Below the pieces are notes generated by a model. The model did no database searches, was not told the DNA's origin, and worked only from the letters and a program-made list of their open reading frames with translations. This document shows positions 6,264 to 11,226 of a DNA stretch of 11,827 nucleotides, piece after piece (the first letter of the stretch is position 1; each line of letters begins with the position of its first letter). Origin of the DNA: Nitrososphaerales archaeon TH1177. GTDB taxonomy: Archaea; Thermoproteota; Nitrososphaeria; Nitrososphaerales; Nitrososphaeraceae. Location: contig JAATVJ010000373.1 in NCBI GenBank assembly GCA_014523515.1, positions 1-11,827 on the forward strand, read 5' to 3'. The translations under genes were made by a program, and so were the position numbers.

Positions 6264-6389
6264 GATGGGGTTCTGTCTGGAGTTCTGTTGACTGAAAAAC
6301 CAGACTCGAGGACATGTATATAGTGATATATATACATGAGCCTCAATGAACCTCCTCATCTTTTGTTGTTTTTGTTGTTTTTGTTCTTT
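6264..6389 (+). ncRNA. Structured RNA, copy 1 (unrecognised family)
   Basis: Three helices can be drawn. P1 pairs 6267-6273 with 6348-6354 (core GGTTC with GAACC) and may extend with GATG 6264-6267 pairing CATC 6357-6360. P2 pairs GTCTGG 6275-6280 with CCAGAC 6300-6305 and encloses a 19-nt loop that is nearly invariant in copy 2. P3 pairs GAGG 6308-6311 with CCTC 6341-6344, then CATGTATATA 6313-6322 with TATATACATG 6329-6338. A conserved CAATGAA joins P3 to P1, and a T-rich tail (6359-6389) ends the unit. Copy 2 at 7146 keeps all three helices with paired or wobble substitutions. No ORF explains the conservation. It lies upstream of the response-regulator gene, which has its own TATA box, so a separate small RNA is likelier than a leader, though read-through is possible. 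Confidence 0.72.
6359..6389 (+). terminator. T-rich terminator of structured RNA 1
   Basis: Repeated TTTTG/TTG units follow the P1 helix immediately, an archaeal-type U-rich end. Copy 2 has a comparable T-run at 7235-7250 in the same place. Confidence 0.55.
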
Positions 6390-6454
6390 AACTGCTTTAG
6401 GCATTGTATTGCATAAACAAAATTTTCAAAAAAAAGAAGAGGATACAAATCATA

Positions 6455-6463
6455 CTTAAATAG
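6455..6463 (+). promoter_or_regulatory. TATA box of the receiver-domain gene
   Basis: CTTAAATAG is centred 27 nt upstream of the ATG at 6486, predicting a leaderless mRNA separate from structured RNA 1. Confidence 0.55.
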
Positions 6464-6485
6464 ATTTTTTACATTAATCTATACT

Positions 6486-6878
6486 ATGATTACTAAATCC
6501 ATAGCCATAATCGATGAGGATCTAGATTTATTAAATATATTTAGCGAGGCTTTAAAGATGGGTGGCTATGATGTTTCTAGTTTCTCTGATCCGCTTTTGG
6601 CATATGAGCATATAAAGGAAAATTCAGATAAATACTCATTATTAATTATCGATGATAAAATGCCCAACGTAAATGGGTTATTTATGGGAACCAAACTCTT
6701 AGAAATAAATCCAAAACTAAATGTAATCATAATGTGTGATTTTGCTAACTTGAAATGTAATTATAAATTTAATATTCTTAAAAAACGTGTATCGATATCT
6801 AAATTAATTGATGCCGTGAATGAAAGTATATTAAAATCTTTTTTATATGATGACAAACTCTATAATCCTTTACAATAA
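6486..6878 (+). CDS. Stand-alone response-regulator receiver protein
   Basis: The 130 residues make one CheY-like receiver domain with no output domain. AIIDEDLDLL carries the acidic pocket (Asp10, Glu11, Asp12), LIIDDKMPNVNG carries the phospho-acceptor Asp56, and LKKRVSISKL supplies the conserved Lys99. Two positions depart from the norm: the Thr/Ser after strand 4 appears to be Cys84 (VIIMC), and the Pro that usually follows the conserved Lys is Lys100. Phosphorylation is probable, but the switching step may differ. It is cytosolic; no histidine kinase is nearby. The start fits the TATA box 27 nt upstream. The gene sits between two copies of a structured RNA and is followed after 9 nt by a hairpin, so transcription or stability may be tied to those elements; that link is inferred. 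Confidence 0.85.
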   Translation: MITKSIAIIDEDLDLLNIFSEALKMGGYDVSSFSDPLLAYEHIKENSDKYSLLIIDDKMPNVNGLFMGTKLLEINPKLNVIIMCDFANLKCNYKFNILKKRVSISKLIDAVNESILKSFLYDDKLYNPLQ

Positions 6879-6887
6879 TTAGTAAAA

Positions 6888-6936
6888 GCCATAGCCTCGA
6901 TATAAGGAGCAAATCAGAAATAGAAATGGCTATGGC
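6888..6936. repeat. Hairpin element A (GCCATAGCC stem)
   Basis: GCCATAGCC (6888-6896) pairs perfectly with GGCTATGGC (6928-6936) around a 31-nt loop, 9 nt after the receiver gene's stop. It is GC-rich compared with its surroundings and related to element B at 7251-7310, where one pair is C-G here and T-A there. It may protect or end the receiver mRNA; no T-run follows. Confidence 0.7.
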
Positions 6937-6950
6937 AGTAGGTTTGACGT

Positions 6951-6975
6951 AAGAGGTTGTCTGGAGTTCTTTGGT
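6951..6975 (+). repeat. Truncated third copy of the structured RNA
   Basis: The stretch aligns with copy 2 from its AAGAGGG start through GTCTGGAGTTCTTTGG, with about three bases missing near the GGTTCT step. Similarity stops there: the CCAGA partner of P2 and all of P3 are absent, so it cannot form the fold. Confidence 0.6.
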
Positions 6976-7145
6976 TAATGATAGTGTTATATTCTAAACT
7001 ATATAATAATTTGAGATAAATTAATTGTAATAGTAACATCATATCATATCACGAGTAATAAATCAAGTAATCAATTAAAAATAGATCAATTTGTAAATTT
7101 TATTTGTTTATTTATTTTAACTATATTTGCTAAGATTCGTTTAAA

Positions 7146-7250
7146 GAAAAAGAGGGTTCTGTCTGGAGTTCTTTGGACTGAAAAACCAGAATAGAGGACA
7201 TGTGTGTATAGCACATGAGTCTCAATGAATCTTCTTTTTTTGTTGTTGTT
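7146..7250 (+). ncRNA. Structured RNA, copy 2 (unrecognised family)
   Basis: Homologue of the RNA at 6264, with a related promoter region as well. P1 is longer here: about 7145-7159 pairs with 7227-7241 (core AGAGGGTTC with GAATCTTCT, including G-U pairs). P2 pairs TCTGG 7162-7166 with CCAGA 7186-7190 around a 19-nt loop that differs from copy 1 at only two positions. P3 pairs GAGG 7194-7197 with TCTC 7220-7223 (one G-U), then CATGTG 7199-7204 with CACATG 7212-7217. The P3 tip differs in length and sequence from copy 1 but stays paired, which is selection on structure rather than sequence. A TATA-like ACTATATTT lies about 26 nt upstream and a T-run starts within the 3' strand of P1. It is directly followed by hairpin element B. 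Confidence 0.72.
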
Positions 7251-7315
7251 GTCATAGCCCTCTTTTTATGAAGTAAAACAGTCTCCATTTGGACAAGAGA
7301 AGGCTATGACGTTTT
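7251..7315 (+). terminator. Hairpin element B, terminator-like
   Basis: GTCATAGCC (7251-7259) pairs with GGCTATGAC (7302-7310); inside it CTCTT (7260-7264) pairs with AAGAG (7295-7299) next to two unpaired A. The loop holds a smaller TCCA/TGGA hairpin. GTTTTT follows the stem, so it could act as a terminator, or be a small RNA itself. Its stem matches element A apart from one compensated pair. Confidence 0.6.
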
Positions 7316-7390
7316 TCCATTGCCGTTGTACTATTGACTAATGCAGTATTAGAATAATTACTATTTATCATATATTTAAAAATCTGTAAA

Positions 7391-7528
7391 CTAAGTTAAT
7401 TTTTGTTGTTCCGTTTGTGCTGTCTTAGTGTCTCTCTCCCTCAAGAGTGTTATACTCATTATTCTACTATCATTAACTTTTGGCAAAATAATTGGTAGAA
7501 CAATATCCCATTTAGGATCGCATCTATA
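7391..7528 (-). pseudogene. Possible C-terminal remnant of an unidentified gene
   Basis: A minus-strand frame opens after a TGA at 7529-7531 and ends at a TAG (7391). It reads CDPKWDIVLPIILPKVNDS, then RIMSITLLRERDTKTAQT and a polar tail. The mix of residues looks coding, but there is no start codon near its 5' end except an internal Met, and upstream sequence continues only in another frame. I do not recognise the family. Confidence 0.3.
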
Positions 7529-7557
7529 TCAGAGGAAAAATAATGGAAATCATATAA

Positions 7558-7686
7558 ATATATTTGAATAAAAAAGGCGACAAAAAAGCATTTGACAATA
7601 TGCTTTCAATAGCAAGATTATACAATTCTGTTTGTTCGTATGCTGCAAATCCTAGCATACAAAATATCATAGGGAAAAGTTTTTAA
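7558..7686 (+). pseudogene. Remnant of a small hypothetical protein
   Basis: The frame opens at 7558 and stops at 7686. It reads KKGDKKAFDNMLSIARLYNS, then VCSYAANPSIQNIIGKSF. The AFDxM...ARLYNS..SYAANP part looks like the start of a small thaumarchaeal protein as I recall it, which would normally continue past this stop. Possible starts are TTG 7564 or ATG 7600; a TATA-like stretch (ATATAAATATATTT) lies at about 7552-7565. It could be a short intact gene, but truncation seems likelier. Confidence 0.35.
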
Positions 7687-7763
7687 AATATAGTACCTTT
7701 ATGTGGGACATATATATAGACCTATCTTCAAAAAAACTTTTTTAACTAAACTAAATTTTATTA

Positions 7764-7919
7764 TCAGTAGTTTTTTTTTGTTAGCTTATTAACTTTAGAA
7801 CTATCGCTATCGTCTGTAATCTTATATGTGTCATTTCCAGTTGAACTCAGAGTTACAGTAGCATTCCTAGTTCCATTATTAACAACTATTATATGAATAA
7901 TTCCTTCTGACGTTGCCAT
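7764..7919 (-). CDS. Small beta-rich hypothetical protein (51 residues)
   Basis: The frame starts at the ATG at 7919 and ends with TGA at 7764. The product begins MATSEGIIHIIVVNNGT and continues with ATVTLSSTGNDTYKITDD, alternating hydrophobic and polar residues as in beta strands, then a Lys-rich tail. There is no signal peptide or known motif. Support for a real gene is mainly the promoter: on the minus strand ATTTATATAC (7942-7951) is centred about 27 nt upstream of the ATG, exact spacing for a leaderless archaeal mRNA. It stands alone, convergent with the remnant at 7558-7686. Function unknown; the fold could be a small beta-sandwich piece. Confidence 0.6.
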   Translation of the reverse strand: MATSEGIIHIIVVNNGTRNATVTLSSTGNDTYKITDDSDSSKVNKLTKKNY

Positions 7920-7941
7920 ATTTTTTATGTTTTCTTTATGG

Positions 7942-7951
7942 TATATAAATA
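7942..7951 (-). promoter_or_regulatory. TATA box of the 51-residue gene
   Basis: Minus-strand ATTTATATAC lies about 27 nt upstream of the ATG at 7919, giving a leaderless start. Confidence 0.6.
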
Positions 7952-8138
7952 TGATTTGAACCAGAGATAGATATGTTTAAGTGGATATTTTTTCAACATA
8001 CAAAACTTATACATATTAATAAGTATTATTATAAGTAATCAAATTATGGACATTTATGCCATTTCTCTAGATACACCTCTCCTTGTACAATAATCATTGA
8101 TTTTCACTTCTTTGTTTATTGTGAAGGAGGGGTGACGC

Positions 8139-8207
8139 ATGTCTCTTAGCTTACCACAGTCTAATATAAAGGACGGTAAGAATTATAATAGAAATTTACA
8201 TCTTTAG
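8139..8207 (+). CDS. Possible 22-residue ORF with strong SD
   Basis: GGAGGGGTGAC at 8127-8137 precedes the ATG at 8139 closely. The product is MSLSLPQSNIKDGKNYNRNL plus two residues. Apart from the small ORF at 2938, this is the only strong SD noticed in the window. It may be a leader peptide, a gene fragment, or chance. The next gene (8270) has its own TATA box, so a regulatory link is not required. Confidence 0.3.
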   Translation: MSLSLPQSNIKDGKNYNRNLHL

Positions 8208-8237
8208 TTTAGCATATAATAAACTAATTATTTTAGA

Positions 8238-8247
8238 TATTTATAAT
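8238..8247 (+). promoter_or_regulatory. TATA box of the secreted-protein gene
   Basis: ATATTTATAA is centred about 28 nt upstream of the ATG at 8270, giving a leaderless start. Confidence 0.55.
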
Positions 8248-8269
8248 AGAATTAAGAATAACGATAATA

Positions 8270-8968
8270 ATGTTTACAACAAGAGCATTGTCATCATCAT
8301 CATTCAATATTATAACTAAAGTTATAACGACAATATTCCTTGTGCTATCATTATCTATAGTTACATTTGCCATGATTAGAAACAATGATGGTGATTATGA
8401 ATCATCATTTATTATATTTGCTCAGATGGAAAAAGATAAAGATACAAATCAAAAAATGAATCTACATACTCAATCTGTAGTAAATAATAGTAATAGTAAT
8501 AGCAATAGGAGCACAACTTTTTCTGCCATAGGAACAATAAGCTCTTTAGTTATAACAGTTCCTGAAGATAAGTTCAATATAACAAATGCATTCACAGTAA
8601 TATTAACTGGAGATTGGATTTTAAATGTCCATAATGGAACTGTAACAAACTTTGAAGCAAATTTTTTGGCATCGCCTATGGATGGTTCAATGGGACATAT
8701 TCATCAAATAACAAACTTTAGTGCAAATGAAGATGATGGAGGCGTGATAATTCTATCTACATCACATAATAATAGTAATAACAGTTTATCAATAAATGGA
8801 ACAGCTGATATTAAAATAAATGGCATAACTATATGGAATGATGCAGAAATATCAATAACCATTTCCAAAGACAATACAATAACTATTGACCCAGATGATA
8901 AAGATACAGGAAATCATTTTGGAAATCAGCAAGTATACGGAATTGTTAATCGCTTAATTGTTGTGTGA
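8270..8968 (+). CDS. Secreted or anchored beta-rich thaumarchaeal-type protein
   Basis: A 232-residue protein with a Ser-rich N-terminus and one hydrophobic segment (about residues 14-34) serving as signal or anchor. A low-complexity Asn/Ser linker (about 70-80) leads to a beta-rich external domain: FSAIGTISSLVITV, then GDWILNVHNGTVTNFEANF, GHIHQITNF, INGTADIKINGITIWNDAEI, and at the end DTGNHFGNQQVYGIVNRL. Many Asn-x-Ser/Thr sequons fit an exported, glycosylated archaeal protein. From memory, similar proteins with the G-x-W-x-L-x-V and H-x-H-Q motifs are common in Nitrososphaerales, with no known function; the two His could bind metal, but this is a guess. Its TATA box is 28 nt upstream, and T-rich sequence follows the stop at about 8979-8996. 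Confidence 0.8.
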   Translation: MFTTRALSSSSFNIITKVITTIFLVLSLSIVTFAMIRNNDGDYESSFIIFAQMEKDKDTNQKMNLHTQSVVNNSNSNSNRSTTFSAIGTISSLVITVPEDKFNITNAFTVILTGDWILNVHNGTVTNFEANFLASPMDGSMGHIHQITNFSANEDDGGVIILSTSHNNSNNSLSINGTADIKINGITIWNDAEISITISKDNTITIDPDDKDTGNHFGNQQVYGIVNRLIVV

Positions 8969-8978
8969 TAAATATCAT

Positions 8979-8996
8979 CGTCTTCTTCTTTTGTTA
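8979..8996 (+). terminator. T-rich terminator of the secreted-protein gene
   Basis: CGTCTTCTTCTTTTGTTATC lies just after the stop at 8968; a pyrimidine-rich U-tract of the archaeal type. Confidence 0.4.
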
Positions 8997-9239
8997 TCTA
9001 TATAAAATATTAAATTATTTTTGAAATAGTCTAGTTATAATTAGAACTTGATAAGATTGTTTTAGATACTTTAAAAAGTATAGAAAGGTGAAATATCTGC
9101 AGGAGACAGTAATACCGATAGCGGTTCAAAAATAAGAGTCTATTATAGACATTCTACCTACTTATATTTAGCTTTTATTATTAGTAACTTATTATAAAAT
9201 ATATAAAATCAAAATTTCTTTAATAATTTGACATTTATC
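8997..9239. other. Intergenic stretch, no gene recognised
   Basis: Only short open frames are present. One plus-strand frame at about 9099-9199 (AGDSNTDSGSKIRVYYRHST) looks faintly protein-like but has no start codon, promoter or family I can name. Confidence 0.4.
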
Positions 9240-9437
9240 TTATATTTGAGATTTTTTGTTATGAATAGCATCTTTTTGAATTAATATGAATATCATTTGA
9301 TAAAAAGAAATTCCTAATTTGAATGCCTCAAAATCTATATTTCTTAAAATGTATTTTATTGATTCATTATCTGATGAAGATAGTATAAATTCATCTATAA
9401 TTTTTTTGAATGTATGAACATTCTGGTGTTGAAACAT
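9240..9437 (-). CDS. Possible small helical hypothetical protein
   Basis: A 65-codon ORF. The product looks all-helical: NVHTFKKIIDEFILSSSDNE, then SIKYILRNIDFEAFKLGISF and a hydrophobic YQMIFILIQKD end. The residue mix is protein-like, but no family is recognised and a frame of this length is not rare by chance in this AT-rich DNA. Minus-strand TATA-like sequences (about 9452-9466) lie 19-27 nt upstream of the ATG, so a leaderless transcript is possible. Confidence 0.38.
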   Translation of the reverse strand: MFQHQNVHTFKKIIDEFILSSSDNESIKYILRNIDFEAFKLGISFYQMIFILIQKDAIHNKKSQI

Positions 9438-9808
9438 AAGCTGATTTTATCAATATAGTTATTAAGGGTTTTTAGAACTGTTGGTGACTAATGCCTAACA
9501 TTTGAAATAATAACATTTTAGAAGACCAATTATAAGTGAATCTTAATTAAATAATTAATTTTCAGAATATTATGAATAAAGATAATTAGGGATAGAAAAG
9601 TATTTACCATTTGGGAGTGGAATCGTCTATGTAGTAGGGTTCACCTAACTTTGTATTTAGCTTTTTAGTAACTTAACAGACCTTAGATTAGAAATCAGAC
9701 TTGCAGAAAAGAATTAGCAATTGGAACAGGAATTAGGGATTGAAATGCATTGTTGACTTATGAAGTCATAGACGAGATGGTTTCTGATGAATCTTGTATT
9801 AATGAAAT
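9438..9808. other. Non-coding stretch with faint coding remnants
   Basis: Plus-strand frames at about 9670-9760 (NLTDLRLEIRLAEKN, stop, QLEQELGIEM) look like a broken coiled coil, and another frame at 9714-9830 contains ALLTYEVIDEMVSDESCINE. No intact gene and no identifiable family. Confidence 0.35.
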
Positions 9809-9826
9809 CCTATATATTATAAATAG
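9809..9826 (+). promoter_or_regulatory. TATA box of the broken hemerythrin-like gene
   Basis: CCTATATATTATAAATAG lies about 25-30 nt upstream of the ATG at 9845. The promoter therefore looks intact although the gene behind it is broken. Confidence 0.5.
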
Positions 9827-9844
9827 ATAAATAAATAATATAGT

Positions 9845-10338
9845 ATGATAGAAAACAAATCTAGTGCTAATAATATTAGAAAAAGAATAAATTTTGATGA
9901 AGCCAATAACTGATATGATTGAGCGACTTAATCAGAACATCTTAACTTTGAAACTCAACTACAGGAAGTAGAAAGTGCTATTAATAATGATAAAGATATC
10001 GCATATGCTGCAAAGATAATAAGGGGCATGAGCGAATCTATTATACATCATGCAGTTGAAGAAGAAGCCAGACTCTTGAGAGTCATAATGCATAAAGCAA
10101 AAGATGAATCTTCTGAATCAATTAAAATTATGCAAGAGCATAATTACGTTATAAATTTTTTAAAAACTAACCTTAACACAATAGAAAATAAGAAAACTTT
10201 AGATGTAGACTCATCATCAAAGTATAAAGAAGATACCCAATCAGTAATGAATTTATTTCAAACTTGAGAAATCATTTTCTAGAATAAGAGCAAATTGTAT
10301 TTCCGCTTGTATTAAAAGCAGAAAATATCTCTTCATAA
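9845..10338 (+). pseudogene. Broken hemerythrin-like (HHE) domain gene
   Basis: Pieces in two frames join into one hemerythrin-type protein. From ATG 9845 a frame reads MIENKSSANNIRKRINFDEA and stops at 9911. The middle continues in another frame from 9897 (MKPITDMIERL). The original frame resumes after 9931 with SEHLNFETQLQEVESAIN and the core SESIIHHAVEEEARLL, later IKIMQEHNYVINFLK, stopping at 10265. A further frame completes the domain: NEFISNLRNHFLE, a TAA at 10285, then EQIVFPLVLKAENISS to 10338. The iron-ligand pattern is present: His in SEH, HHxxEEE, EH, and HFxE-x-E. So at least three frameshifts plus one nonsense codon separate it from an intact gene; the first two restore the frame. 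The ATG at 10028 inside it opens the longest piece but is not the true start. Intact members bind a di-iron centre for O2 or redox sensing. Confidence 0.75.
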
Positions 10339-10903
10339 TTTTAAAATAGAGTATTATCTAATCAATCATTCCAAATTTTACTTATTTCATGAAATCAGAA
10401 AAAATTACCTAGTGGAGTTGAATAGTCATGACTTCAATGTTCACTATTCACAAAGAATCTAATATAATATTGGAATTTTGAATAGTGAAAAAGCAAAACT
10501 ACAAGTTGATTCTTTTTGTTTAGCCTATTTTTAATTGAAAAATAGAATTCTATCATTTGCAAAGTAAACTTAATGCTTAAGTAAATGGAATATAATAAAA
10601 ACTCCAAATAACTAAACCCAAGTCAGTAGATTCAGACTTCAAATAGCAAGTAAGCCAATGCCTACCTGGAAATACAAATTTGAGAACATTATCTGTAATT
10701 ATAATTCCACTTTTTATATTTTATTCTCTTCTCAATCTGATTTAATGTATCATTAAAACTTAACGAAATATCTGTGTATATTAACTTATGTCACAAGATA
10801 ATAAAATTAGATAACACTAATATTATTTAATCTCCAAATTATGGAACATTATATTAAATAATACATAAATTACAATTATAGTCTTTATTTTTGGAAAATT
10901 TGT
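10339..10903. other. Intergenic stretch with inverted repeats
   Basis: No gene is recognised on either strand. The distinctive structure is the inverted repeat at 10440-10489 with an extra half-site at 10418-10426. The remainder is AT-rich with only short open frames. Confidence 0.5.
10440..10489. repeat. Inverted repeat, 11-bp arms, with third half-site
   Basis: TTCACTATTCA (10440-10450) is the exact reverse complement of TGAATAGTGAA (10479-10489) across 28 nt. A further TTGAATAGT at 10418-10426 repeats the right arm directly (10478-10486). No T-run follows, so a terminator is unlikely; a MITE scrap or protein-binding sites are possible. Confidence 0.55.
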
Positions 10904-11155
10904 ATGTTAATAAGATATTATTATATAGATATTGTTATAGTCAGGTTAATACATCTTTTCACGATTTTTTATCATGTTCTATTTTATATAATATATAATT
11001 GGGGAGTCAATGAGAATAATCGGAGATATCTCATCCTAATGGTAGTGAATTCCCCAACCATGGCTACTAGATTGGTCATGGATACTTGTGTTCAATTGAC
11101 AAACAAATGGACATATATTTATCTGTATTTTGGGATCGCAGTATTATTTAGCTAA
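10904..11155 (+). CDS. Doubtful small hydrophobic ORF
   Basis: An 83-codon frame from ATG with two hydrophobic stretches (residues 6-32 and the last 15). The middle part contains TTGGGGA at 11000-11006 and its reverse complement TCCCCAA at 11051-11057, so base pairing rather than coding may explain the sequence. AT-rich DNA upstream offers a weak TATA candidate near 10874-10881. No family is recognised; chance is a fair explanation. Confidence 0.2.
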   Translation: MLIRYYYIDIVIVRLIHLFTIFYHVLFYIIYNWGVNENNRRYLILMVVNSPTMATRLVMDTCVQLTNKWTYIYLYFGIAVLFS

Positions 11156-11226
11156 TTTTGTAAGAGGTTATATCTTACTTAAATACTCAGTATACATTGC
11201 AATTGTTTGTTTTTTCTATTTTATTC

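Noticed and set aside
7960..7985. GGTTCAAATC on the minus strand as a tRNA T-loop
   Set aside because: The flanking bases do not form a T-stem and no acceptor or anticodon arm is found.
8046..8096. 16-codon ORF MDIYAISLDTPLLVQ
   Set aside because: Very short, weak promoter evidence, no SD.
10028..10267. 79-codon ORF taken as an intact gene
   Set aside because: Coding similarity to a hemerythrin-like domain continues both upstream in the same frame and downstream in another frame, so this is the middle of a pseudogene.
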